Positions 24,201-34,960 of a stretch of 64,000 bases of DNA are shown in pieces. Origin of the DNA: Verticillium longisporum (taxonomy: Eukaryota; Ascomycota; Sordariomycetes; Glomerellales; Plectosphaerellaceae); NCBI GenBank assembly GCA_019188255.1, contig JAETXT010000008.1, positions 310,001-374,000 on the forward strand, written 5' to 3'. The position numbers and the translations under genes were made by a program. The notes under the pieces were generated by a model. That model was not told where the DNA came from and did not search any database. It saw only the letters and a list, made by a program, of their open reading frames with translations. How positions within the stretch are numbered: position 1 is the stretch's first letter; every line of letters begins with the position of its first letter.

Positions 24201-27200
24201 ACTTCTTATATAGGGCTTAAGGGAGGCCTTTTACCTTTCTTATAAGCTAGTATCTAAAGATCTTAATATTAGGAAACGTAGATCTCCTAATTAGTACGAT
24301 TACTCTAGCTACTAGGAGTAAGTCGATTTCCTCCTAATTAGACTATTTAAATAGCTTCCTAGGGGTTATTATTCTACCTTTATTATATAATTAAATAGCT
24401 AGGTTATACCCCTACTATTCCCTTTTAATAATAAATTAGCGCTCGATCTATAAAGTCCTAGTCGTATTACTTTTACGATCTATAAAAGCTATTTATAATA
24501 GATTTATAGTATTTATTAACTTCCTAGGTCTTTTATATTATCGTAATAGAATTAGTTCTAAGTATTTAAATAGTTCTAGGGTCTCTAGAATTCGAACTAC
24601 TATTATCTCCCTAGCCTATTAATCTAGCGATCTATTATATAGCTTAATATATATTCCTCTAAATTCTATTAGGCTATTAACTATTTTAATTATAATTACT
24701 ATATTAGAAACTAATATAACTTTATAGGGATTAGTCTATTTCTCCTATTCTCGGAATATAAGAACGTCGCTTCCTAGCTCTAGCGATCTTAATAGTAATT
24801 ATTTAATATCTAGTCTATTATAGGTATTAAGAGCATTATTAACCTTCCGCTTAATAACTATTCATTAAAGCTCCGCTATTACCTTATTAACCGCTTTAAT
24901 ACGCTATGCTTAGGTCGTAATAGGCGCTAAGTTAGTAGTAATCCTAGGTATTGCCCTGAATATAAGTAATATAAGTACTAATCTATTAAGCCTAATAATA
25001 TTATTTATTACCTTTATAGCTCCTTAAAGTAGCGATTCTAGGCTTATATTATAAGACTCTACTTTTAAGATCGTATATGCTCTATATATTAGCTTATAAT
25101 AGCTCTTAACCTTACCGATTAACTAATAAGCCTTTATAGGGATCTAATAATAGGTTATACCTAGGAGGCGTACCTCTACTTTAAACTCTATAGAAGTAAA
25201 GTTCGTTCTAGTATTAATAGTTATAATATCTAGAAGCTTAAAGTATATATCTAATTAATACCTTTTAAGAGCTTCCTATATTATATAAACTATAAAATTA
25301 GGAATAAAAGTTATAGACTAGAATCCTATATTTATATCGATTATATAAAGAATAGGCTTTCTATTTAAGTATATAATATCGATTAAAATCTTATAATTAA
25401 AATTAATATCTAACCTTAGAATAAACTTAAAGCGTTATAGAGACTTCCCTTTAATCTAATAATAATAATAGAAGTAGTTTATTAGCTCTAGAGCGTCCCG
25501 ATTTATATCCTAGTCTACTCTCTAGAGTAAGTTCTATAGCTTCTTTATAGATAAGTAACCGAACCGTTTATAAATATATTAGAGCTCTACTTCTATTAAA
25601 AACGCTACTCTATCGCTCTCTATCCCTATTATATATATAATCCCGGAGCTAGTATAGGTCTTTATATTTAAGAAGAACTATAAATAGCTCTATTTACGAA
25701 AAATGGGCATATACTCCTAGATCTCCCTAATACGCTTTACTAGCTTATTATATATATTATCTAAATAGACTCCGAGATCGTCTATATCCTTAATATGAAG
25801 TAGGAATAGGGTATTTATTAGGACGATATAGAATGTAATTCTCCTAATTAGTATTAGAATAGTAATCTCCTTTATTATAGAAATAGGATTTCCTACTCTA
25901 AATCTTACTCTAGCCCCTATTCCCTACTTATTAACTATTAGGCTTAGTATTAGGGCTATTAGGGCCCTTATTTATAAAGCTCCTATTATAGAAACTAATA
26001 CTATATCTATATTAAGGATAATACTATATTATATAGAAATACTATTAATCTAATATTAAATAAAGAGCTATTCTATTAAAGCTATTATTTTAGCTTTTAG
26101 ATTACTCCCCTAATTCTATATTAGAACGATTTATTTACTAGGAAGTATATAGTATAAGTATTTATTAGTTTACTCTCGGGATTAGATTTAAAGGTATTAT
26201 CTATTCCTAGCTTATTAAAAGTAGGATTATCTAATTCCGAGCTCTTAATAGATTCTATTATTATTAAAAATTAATAGTATCCCTTCTATTAATCCCTATA
26301 CGCTTCCTATATATATTTCTATTACTCTTTTAAATATTATTACTCTTTAGGAGAATACTTTATCGATCTATAATCTAGTTTAGAGTATATCTAGTATTTA
26401 CGAATTCCGGATAATTAACGATTATTAGTTCTATATACTAACTACTCTCTACAATCTCCCCTTCTATTAGCCTAGTAATATCCGCTCCTATAACGTCTAT
26501 TAGTATAGAAGTACTTAAGCGTTCTAGTATTCTCCTTTACTTTTAATATATTCTTAAGCTATATAGATAGTATATTAAAAGATCGCTCTAACCTTATTAA
26601 TATAATCTTTAGCTCTAGGACGCCTTAAACTACCCTTAGAGTATTTATATAGAGATAAATCTCTTCCTTAAATATAGGGCTAAGTACTTTTTAATATTAT
26701 TAAAGCCTATTTCGAAAGATCTAGAGAACTTCTATTTATAGCTTTCCTATATTATTAGCTTCTATTATTATAGAGTAGAACGTTATCGAGCTCTAATCTA
26801 TATAATACTATACTCTATTAATCTCTAAATCGAACTATTATTTAATTACTAGGTATATTTAATAAAGTCCTTTACTCTAATTTATATATTCTAGGAAGAA
26901 AGTTTATATATATTCTAAAAGTATATTTAGGAAGAGTATATAGAGCTATATATAGCGGATTTATAATAGTTCATAAACGTCTATAAAGATATATATTTTA
27001 TTATTAAGGATATTATATATCTCCCTAAAATAATTATTCTCTTTATTCTAGAATAATATAAATTATTTAATTATAGCTCTATCGATTAGTAAATTTATTA
27101 ATTTATATAATAATAGAATATAATACTAAGCTAGTAGGTTCTAAGTAATATTTAGGGGTAAAGTCTTATTTCTTTATAATTAAAGTATAATCTCTCGTTA

Positions 27201-28185
27201 ACTAGATTACCTACTTTATTAATTAGATAATTCTAGAATTAGGGGCTATTAGGGATCTATCCTCCCTATTTATAGTTTTCGGATTTAGGATAGCTAAGCG
27301 TTCCTTATAGATTATTACTTATTATCCTATTAATCTCGCTATTCTTTTACTCTTTAGAGTATTAAATCCTAGTTAATAGTAATCGATTCTATTATATTAG
27401 GCATCTCTTCCTATAAAAGTATTAGGATTAGTCTCTTTAATATCTTAGTATTTACTACTCCTAGAAGAGGGATCCCGTACTCTACTAGATATACTTTTAG
27501 CGCTTAAATAATTATTATATTATAGGAATTAAAGTCCTCTTTAATCTAGCCCTAGAAGTCTTTAATAAATACCTCTAGGAAGTAAACTCCTTTTATAATC
27601 CTATATATACTTATTACTTTAAGGATCTAGGCGCTCTTAAGATCTACGGATGCCGAATCTAGTAATCTAGGGAATTATAATTCTATTCTATTAATAATAA
27701 AGTTAATATCGAGACCCTTCCTAACCTTCTACGTTAAGTATAATATATTAAATTCTTCTAGAATACCGTCGAACTCCTATTATATCTTTTTAGCGCTCTC
27801 TAGCTCTATTACGGAGCTATTACCGTAATCCGAGGAGCTTATTATCGTTAATTTTATTAAAGCTTTATTATAGTTAATTAATTATTCCGTAGAGCTTCGT
27901 TTATTAGGTTCAATAGCTAATAATATAGCCTAGGTAGTAATCTTAAGCGTAGGAGTCCTAAAATACTCGAAGTAGATAGTACTCCTATAGATTATATAAT
28001 AGGGGATTTCCCTACTATTAAGCTCTTATAAGAGTCTTAAAGTACTTAAAGTAAACGGTACTCTTACGATTATTTATATAGTATAATCGATAAGCTTACG
28101 TATAGCGAATTTACTATCTATAGGATCGATCTTAACTTCTCTAGCTCTAGCTATTCTATATTATATTAAATATAATACTAATTAG

Positions 28186-28474
28186 TACTAAGAGGGCTTT
28201 ACTATTTATATAAACCCTAATTTATTACTTTAGCTATACCTAAGAGCTCTAAATTAGTAGGGTAGGTAATATATAGGTTATAATTATTAATAATTCTATC
28301 TCTCTAAATTACTACTACCTATATAAATTAGATATACCTATTTAATTTACTGATTACGTAAGCTATAAATTACGTACTCCTAAGAGCTATAAATCCTAGC
28401 CCTAGTAATTACTATATCGGTGAATCCTATATAGTAATTACCGACCTAGGTAATCCCCTAATATTAGTTTAATA
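28186..28474 (+). repeat. 3' LTR (289 bp)
   Basis: Same length as the 5' LTR and followed directly by the TTAAC duplication at 28475-28479. Confidence 0.88.
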
Positions 28475-29927
28475 TTAACCTTATTATCTATAACTTAGTA
28501 TTTTAGCTTTATATTCTAGCTTATAGGGGTATTATTAATTATAATAATAGTATAATAACCTCTTAAACTATAAGTATTTTATCCGAAATTAATATTAGCT
28601 ATTTAATTAATATATCCTAATATCCTAGTTATTTACTTAGGGATCTCCTCCTTTCTATTAAATATAAATAAAGTCTAGAAGATATTAATATTCTCCTATC
28701 TATCTATTTCGGAGAAATCTAATAACTATTCCTAATTAGCTAGGAGAAGAGTATCTATAAACTATTAATAAGAATATAATAATTAAGACTATTATATATT
28801 AAGCTAAAGATTCTATATTAATTTCTTTAAAATATTAAAATAATTTATTAGAGTTCTCTTATAATTTTCTTATTATTTCTTTATCTATATAATAGGAATA
28901 TAAACCCTATTATCCTAAATAAGCTATTAACTTTATAAACTATTTACTTTATATTATAGAATCTTAGCCTATATAGTAATTAAATCCTATAATATATTAT
29001 AGGGGATAACCTTTTAATTATAGATTCTAAGTATATATTTTAAGATAATTCTCTTATTTTCGTTTAAAATCTTATTAAGAGGGATATAATCCTTCTTCTA
29101 AATATAGCTATTATTTATAATAATATTAGCCTTTAATTAAAGATATTTAATTAATTTATTCTATATCTATAATTAAATTATAAAGCTAGCTTTTATAAAA
29201 ATAGCTTAAGATAATTAGCCTATATAATAATCTTATAATAATTATAATTTACTCTAAGAATAGCTATATTAAAAGTAGAATCGTTTTTCTTAAATACTTA
29301 AAATAAAACCCTTTTAGAAAGGAAAGAAACTATTTAAGTATATTATTATATTTAATCTTATAATTAGAATAGAATTTCTAGAACTAAGTAAGAGATTTAA
29401 TATTACTTTTATATTAAAGAAAGAGAAAATTATTTATTAAATATTAAAATATAAATAAATCTAAATCTTAGATCTTCTCTTTAATATCTTAGATAATATT
29501 ATCGTTTCGGGCTTTAAGATATTCTTTATTAGCTATTATTTTATCTTTAAATATATCCTTTTATAGATTTTTATCCTTAATATTAAAGCGAATCTAAATA
29601 GATAATATTTTAATATCCCTAGAATTAATTAATATATTAGCTATTATATAGCTAGGAAATTTACTAAATAATATTATATTTATTTTTAATCTATTAGAGC
29701 TACTTTTCTTAATCGGTTTAATTTAGAATAAGAAAAGAAAGAGATTTCTTTTTATTTCGAATTATATAATTCTTCCTAATACTCTAGTAATTCTTAATAT
29801 TATAAATCTCTTTCTCTTTAATATTTATACTTTCGATTTAAGTATATACCTTCTTTATATTAAGATTAATAGAATATTCTATATCTACTTTCTATTCTAA
29901 TTTTATTAATTAATATATTATTTATTA

Positions 29928-29975
29928 ACGTGCATGATAAGCAAGTGGGCCAAACAAGCAAGTGGGCCACCTGAC
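29928..29975 (+). repeat. Left terminal inverted repeat (48 bp) of the pogo-type element
   Basis: Exact reverse complement of 31739-31786; begins ACGTGCATG and ends CCACCTGAC. Confidence 0.92.
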
Positions 29976-30026
29976 GACGAAAACGCGACCTTCTTACGTT
30001 AACCATTAATTCCTCCACCAACAACG

Positions 30027-31679
30027 ATGTCTCCGCCCTCACAAGAACGTCAATTACAGCTTGCTCTTCAGGCTATTCAAAATGACCCAGATCTCAGTAT
30101 ACGCGCTGCGACAAATATCTTTGGTGTTCCCCGAATGACCTTGACGCGTCGACTACGCGGTATTACTTCGCAACGCGACAGGATCCCCCTCAATCGAAAT
30201 TTGACGGAGCTCGAGGAGTTAACGATTGTTCAATACATACTTGAGCTAAATTCCCGAGCATTTCCTCCCCGGCTTTGTGAGGTTGAAGATATGGCTAATC
30301 GACTGCTAGCCGACCGCGACGCGCCGAGTGTCGGGAAGCGCTGGGCCTCAAACTTCGTCAGGCGACAACCAGAGCTTAAGACGCGTTTCTTTCGCAGATA
30401 TGACTATCAGAGAGCCCAATGCGAAGATCCCGAGGCAATTCGCGATTGGTTCGCGCTCGTAAAGAACACAATCGCCAAATACGGTATCGCGGAGCCTGAT
30501 ATCTATAACTTCGATGAGACTGGGTTTATGATGGGCGTTATCGGGTCCGGAATGGTCGTTACGAACGCCGAAAGACGTTCTAATACGAAAATGGTCCAAC
30601 CAGGAGGTCGGGAATGGGTGACAGTGATCCAAGGCGTTGGCGCAGACGGGTGGTGTGTCCCGCCGTTCATCATTATGGCGGGCAAAAATCACCTCTCAAG
30701 CTGGTACGAAGACAGCCCTCTACCTCACGACTGGGTAATCGCTACGACAGACAAAGGCTGGACAACAAATGAGAAAGGTCTAGAATGGATTCAGCATTTT
30801 GACAAGCATACCAAGCCCCGTCGGTCGGCCGGATATCGCCTCCTTATCCTAGATGGGCACCAAAGTCACCATTCCGTTGAGTTCGAGCTCTACTGCAAGG
30901 AAAACAACATCATTACGCTATGCATGCCTCCCCATTCATCTCACCTACTTCAACCTCTTGATGTTGGCTGTTTTGGCCCGCTAAAGCAGGCCTACGGTCG
31001 GCAAATTGAGAAGAAGATGAGGGCAGGTACAAGCCACATCACGAAGGAGGACTTCTTTCCCGCGTTTTTCGCAGCTTTCAAAGAAGCTATGACGGAAAGG
31101 AATATCAAGGGGGTTCAGAGGTGCTGGGCTTGTCCCAATGAGCCCCGAAATTGTGGTTTCAAAGCTGGATGTGAAGCTACGGACACCGACGCCCGTCGAG
31201 GGGTCCCCGATACATCAGAACCTTGGGTCTCCCAAACGCCTCACAACCCGATTGAAGCTAGCTGTCAGTCAGAGTTTATTAAAGGTCGAATCGCCCGACA
31301 CCAAGGAAGCTCTCCGACGTCGATTCTTAACGCTATAGACCACTTTACCAAGGGGACGCGTGGAATCATGCATCAACTCGCCCTATTGAAGTCGGAGAAC
31401 CAGATCCTTCGAGACGAGAACGCGACACTCAGCAAGCGTCGGAGAGCTAAGAAAACACGTCTCAGGCAAGGAGGGAGTCTAACTCTAGGTGAGGGACAGG
31501 AGATACAAACCAATATCGAGGTTCAGGTCCAGATAAATGAGGAAACGCGTCAGAGAAGCAGTCGCCAACCAAGGGACGGGACGAAGAAACGGCGCTGCGG
31601 TGTCTGCGGCGAGCCTGGACATAATGCGCGAACTTGTCAGCTGGAGACGAGGGCTTCTGAAGAAGAGGATTTCAAGTAG
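30027..31679 (+). CDS. Fot1/pogo-like DDE transposase (550 residues, with internal frame excursion)
   Basis: Cuts and pastes its own element. N-terminal psq-type helix-turn-helix (about 8-45), then a CENP-B-type DNA-binding region (about 57-130). The DDE domain has catalytic aspartates at D163 (NFDETGF), D276 (LILDGHQSH) and D312 (LQPLDVGCF). A C-terminal CX2CX4HX4C zinc knuckle spans about 524-537. Between about 31,112 and 31,206 the open frame reads VQRCWACPNEPRN..., unlike the family. The family-like text (GLVPMSPEIVVSKLDVKLRT) is in another frame there. Two bases appear to be missing near the GGGGGTT at 31,109-31,115 and one near the GGGG at about 31,200, which together restore frame. So the open frame hides about 30 substituted residues. 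The ATG lies 99 bp inside the left end. Confidence 0.92.
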   Translation: MSPPSQERQLQLALQAIQNDPDLSIRAATNIFGVPRMTLTRRLRGITSQRDRIPLNRNLTELEELTIVQYILELNSRAFPPRLCEVEDMANRLLADRDAPSVGKRWASNFVRRQPELKTRFFRRYDYQRAQCEDPEAIRDWFALVKNTIAKYGIAEPDIYNFDETGFMMGVIGSGMVVTNAERRSNTKMVQPGGREWVTVIQGVGADGWCVPPFIIMAGKNHLSSWYEDSPLPHDWVIATTDKGWTTNEKGLEWIQHFDKHTKPRRSAGYRLLILDGHQSHHSVEFELYCKENNIITLCMPPHSSHLLQPLDVGCFGPLKQAYGRQIEKKMRAGTSHITKEDFFPAFFAAFKEAMTERNIKGVQRCWACPNEPRNCGFKAGCEATDTDARRGVPDTSEPWVSQTPHNPIEASCQSEFIKGRIARHQGSSPTSILNAIDHFTKGTRGIMHQLALLKSENQILRDENATLSKRRRAKKTRLRQGGSLTLGEGQEIQTNIEVQVQINEETRQRSSRQPRDGTKKRRCGVCGEPGHNARTCQLETRASEEEDFK

Positions 31680-31738
31680 TTTCAATTGATTTAAGGCGTT
31701 AGGGTTCACCGGGATGCTGCTGTCGTCGCATGGTCGTG

Positions 31739-31786
31739 GTCAGGTGGCCCACTTGCTTGTTTGGCCCACTTGCTTATCATGCACGT
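31739..31786 (-). repeat. Right terminal inverted repeat (48 bp) of the pogo-type element
   Basis: Exact reverse complement of 29928-29975, followed by the TA duplication. Confidence 0.92.
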
Positions 31787-31855
31787 TATAGCTATATTAA
31801 GTATTTACTATTAATAGAGCGTAGTATATCGAATTAGGGTAATAAGGGCGGGGGC

Positions 31856-31892
<37 letters not shown>

Positions 31893-32009
31893 GGAGTTAA
31901 AGGAGGGATCTATATTAATTCGAATAGATATTCTAATATTAGAGCTCCTATTTATTTAAATTATTATAGAAGGTATATAGATCGCTAATTAATCTAAGCT
32001 TTAATTTTT

Positions 32010-32140
32010 TAGGTTCTCTAGGTTACTTAGAGAAAGCTTATAGGTTTAATTAAGTTAACTTAAAAGCCTATATAATTTAAGTAGGTTTTTAGGTTAACCT
32101 AATTAAACCTATAGGCTTTCTAGATAACCTAGAGAACCTA
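32010..32140. repeat. Subterminal long inverted repeat (hairpin) near the right end of the island
   Basis: Arms of about 48 bp at 32,010-32,058 and 32,094-32,140 are near-perfect reverse complements (TAGGTTCTCTAGGTTA...GTTAAC against its partner), with about 35 bp between. The arms could form a cruciform or hairpin. It is probably part of the hAT-like end structure. Confidence 0.7.
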
Positions 32141-32179
32141 AATATCCACTCCCCTATAATACCTAAATTAGACTATTTG

Positions 32180-32195
32180 GGTATTCCTAAGCCTA
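32180..32195 (-). repeat. Right terminal inverted repeat of the island
   Basis: GGTATTCCTAAGCCTA on the plus strand, the reverse complement of the left terminus. Confidence 0.8.
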
Positions 32196-32203
32196 GGTAA
32201 GGG
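32196..32203 (+). repeat. 8-bp target site duplication, right copy
   Basis: GGTAAGGG directly follows the right inverted terminus, matching 15855-15862. Confidence 0.8.
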
Positions 32204-32637
32204 ACAGGCTCTTCGTATAGATATAAGATACCCGACTCTCCCCTCGACCTGCATAACTTCATGTGGTAGAAAGAAGAGGCTGGATGCAACACTACCCATA
32301 TTGGCATCTTATCTAACTATTGACACGAACCAAACTCATCCCTCTAATATAATGAATCGATCGAAAACCGAGGCTCAACCCATGGTGCTACGCAAAAAGA
32401 GTAACCCCCTTGGCCCATCTGTATGGACCCCCTTAACATGTGAACCCCTCTTCCCACCATTGGGCCCCACTGTGAATCCTGGATAAGGACTGATAAGGAA
32501 CTTTCGCCCAAAATTTCTGTTTGCTCGTCCTGGACGGCCTTTCCCATGTTCAGCGCTGCTGGTCTCTGGTCTCCCAGCCCCGCCACCGCCAACAACACCA
32601 CAACACCACATCGACACGCACTCGGCTCACTCTCAAA

Positions 32638-34960
32638 ATGGGCAAACGCAAGGTCGCAGCTCTCGAGAAGGTCGACGCCGACTTGTAAGTTGACAACCTC
32701 ACGATCCTTCCGATCCCCAGGGCTCGACCACCCCTCCCGCTAACCTCACCGTCACAGCGCGAGCCTCCAGTACAAGATCCGCCGCGACCCCAACTCGTAC
32801 GAGGACAACTTTCTCCAGCAATGGGGCCAGTACGAGAGCCAACGTGAGGTCTTCCTCGTCTCCCCACGACCGCGACCCCCGAGTACACCGAGTCCTTCCA
32901 CAACCTCGTCGATCTCATCGCACACGTCGCCGACTGCTACCCTCAACATGCCGAGGCCTTTCCCGGCGACCTCAAGGCCATCTTGCTGCAGCACCACGAG
33001 GTCCTACACCCTGAACTGCGCGAGAAGATTGTCGGAAGTCTCGTACTCCTCAGGAGAAAGGAGGTCATCGACTCGACTTAGCTGCTAACTACACTCTTCC
33101 CTATCCTCGTATCGTCGCCGAGCAAGTCCCTGCGAACGCTGCTATTCCAGAAGATCCTCGGCGACCTACGCAACGCAAACTCAAAATCGACGAACCACCC
33201 TCAACCGCACCATCCAGACCGTCCTCTACAACCTCATTACTGCTGACCGCGCCTCACCCAAGGCCGTCTGGGCCGTCAAGTTGACGCGCGAGCTGTGGAA
33301 GCGCCAGGTCTGGACCGACGCCAAGACTGTGGACGTTATGAAGGAGGCCTGTCTCTCCGATAATGAAAAGGTTGTCGTCGGCGCCGTGCGCTTCTTCCTC
33401 GGCGGCGATAAGGAGCGCGAGGAGCTCGAGGACGACAGCAGCGACGAGGAGGCCATTGACCTGCAAAAGATGAAGCACCAGATCGGCATCAACAAAAAGT
33501 CTAAGAAGAAGGCCAACGCCTACCGCAAGGCTGTCACTAAGATCCACAAGCAGGAGCGCGGCAAGGAGAAGCCGCACCCGCTCAACTTCTCCGCCTTTCA
33601 CCTACTCCACGACCCCCAAGGCTTTGCCGAGCAGGTCTTCCAGAAGCACCTCCAGAGCACTAAGACCAAGATGGTCCTCGAGCACAGGATCCTCGTGCTG
33701 CAGCTCGTCACCCGCCTCGTCGGCCTGCACAAGCTGACCATTGTCTCACTCTACTCGTGGTTCATCAAGTACCTCACGCCTAAACAGGAGTCCGTCACGT
33801 CCTTCCTCGCCTGCCTCGCCCAAGCCACCCACAACCTCGTGCCGCCCGACTGTCTGGAGCCTCTCGTGCAGAAGGTTGCCAACGAGTTCGTTTCCGAGGC
33901 CGCTGCTGGTGAGGTCGCCGCCGCCGGTCTCAACGCCATCAGGGAGATTTGCGCCCGTCAGCCCCTCGCCATGGAGGACACGCTGCTGCAGGATCTCGTG
34001 CAGTACCGCAAGAGCAAGGACAAGGGCACCATGATGGCTGCCAAGGGCCTGCTGTCGCTGTTCCGTGAGGTCGGCGCCGACCTGCTGGCCAAGAAGGACC
34101 GCGGCAAGGACGCGACGATCGGTCTCAAGACTGGCGAGGTCAGGAAGAAGCGCTTCGGCGAGCAGGAGGCCGGCGGCATCGAGGGCCTCGAATTACTAGA
34201 GCAGTGGAAGGAGGAGCAGAGGAAGGCCAAGCGCGCGGCCAAGGGTTTGCCCGAGGAGGTCGGCGAGGATGAGAAGGAGGACGAGGACGACGGCTTTAAC
34301 TCGGATGACTGGGATGTCGAGTCGGTCGATAGCGACGATTCCGGCGGCTGGATCGCCGTCAGCTCGGATGAGGAGGAGGACGAGCCTGCGCCTAAGAAGC
34401 GGAGAAAGAGCACAGTCGATGACGAGGAAGCAGACGCCGACAAGGAAGGCGACGACGAGAGGGACGGCGAGGATGTCGAGAGCGAGGTGCAGAGGATATC
34501 CAAGCTCGCGACAACGTCGATCCTGACGCCGGCGGACCTCCAGAAGCTGCAGGAGCTGCGCATGGAGGCCAGCGTTAACAAGGCCATGGGCACCAAGTCC
34601 AACCGGTCCAAGAAGCTCGAGGAGGCGCTAGCACGACACATTGACGACGGTCTGACGGCGGAGCAGATTGAGGCGCCCGCGCGCCTGCGCAAGACGACCA
34701 AGGAAGAGCGCGTCGCCCTGGCCAAGGAGGGCAAGCCCGAGCGCGGCGAGCACAAGAGCACCCAGGCCATCAGACGGTCCAAGAAGGATGCCGAGGGCAA
34801 GAGTACGACGAACAAGGAGAAGGCCAGACAGAAGAACTTCCTCATGACCCTCAACAAGGCCAAGTACAAGCAGAAGAGGAGTCTGGTCCAGACGAGGCAG
34901 GTCCTGCAGGGCCACGTCAACCGGGCCAAGAGGGGCGGCCGCCGGGGCAACATTGGCTGA
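32638..34960 (+). CDS. SDA1: SDA1-like nuclear protein of 60S ribosome biogenesis (interrupted)
   Basis: Sda1 is a conserved, essential yeast protein needed for pre-60S maturation and export and for passage through G1. Exons 32638-32684 and 32758-34960, intron 73 bp. The N terminus MGKRKVAALEKVDAD and segments ASLQYKIRRDP, LVDLIAHVADCYP, LREKIVGSLVLLR, LLFQKILGDLR, NRTIQTVL, KLTRELWKRQVWTD and FSAFHLLHDPQGFAEQVF match the family. An acidic stretch (about residues 535-600 of the corrected protein) and a very basic tail (HVNRAKRGGRRG) are typical. Three lesions occur early: one missing base near the CCCC at 32862-32865, an in-frame TAG at 33079-33081, and two missing bases at 33196-33202. Past 33,203 the frame is open to the stop. 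Corrected length is about 750 residues. The gene starts only about 430 bp from the transposon island. Confidence 0.88.

Larger units (their letters stand above)
20943..28474 (+). mobile_element. RIP-degraded LTR retrotransposon, complete, nested in the island
   Basis: Two direct repeats of exactly 289 bp (20943-21231 and 28186-28474) bound a 7,532-bp unit. The identical pentamer TTAAC flanks it outside (20938-20942 and 28475-28479), a classic 5-bp LTR-element duplication. Each LTR starts TA and ends TA, as expected if an ancestral TG...CA was mutated by RIP. By eye the two LTRs differ at 14 positions, all transitions, no indel. All frames are destroyed. A stretch at about 22,009-22,085 still reads like a basic gag N terminus (PPKRKAPTPITPPTKRVAKR after an ATA that may be a mutated ATG), which suggests plus orientation. 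Gypsy versus copia cannot be decided. Confidence 0.88.
29928..31786 (+). mobile_element. Fot1/pogo-type DNA transposon, young and unmutated by RIP
   Basis: A 1,859-bp unit with perfect 48-bp inverted ends starting ACGTGCATGATAAGCAAG. It is flanked by the TA dinucleotide at 29926-29927 and 31787-31788, the target duplication of Tc1/mariner/pogo elements. Within each end the 14-mer AAGCAAGTGGGCCA occurs twice, 17 bp apart, a possible transposase-binding array. The unit has normal GC content and normal CA/TG frequency, while the surrounding DNA is saturated with RIP changes. It therefore arrived after the RIP episode. One transposase gene fills it. Confidence 0.93.
15863..32195. mobile_element. 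RIP-degraded hAT-like DNA transposon hosting two nested insertions
   Basis: The left end begins TAGGCTTAGGAATACC and the right end is its exact 16-bp reverse complement. Immediately outside both ends is the same 8-bp direct repeat GGTAAGGG (15855-15862 and 32196-32203). An 8-bp target duplication with a YARNG-type terminus is the signature of the hAT superfamily. Subterminal ACCTAAA/TTTAGGT motifs crowd both ends. The body is extremely AT-rich with almost no CA or TG, so no transposase can be read. Removing the LTR element and the pogo-type element leaves about 6.9 kb. The ends are seen directly; the hAT assignment is inferred from duplication length and termini. Confidence 0.78.

Noticed and set aside
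15863..29927. Possible centromere or mitochondrial insertion because of extreme AT content
   Set aside because: Exact transposon ends, target duplications and the CA/TG depletion explain the block as RIPped transposons.
33958..34953. 331-codon frame antisense to SDA1
   Set aside because: Mirror of the acidic and basic repeats of SDA1 (runs of Ser and Leu); no independent support.
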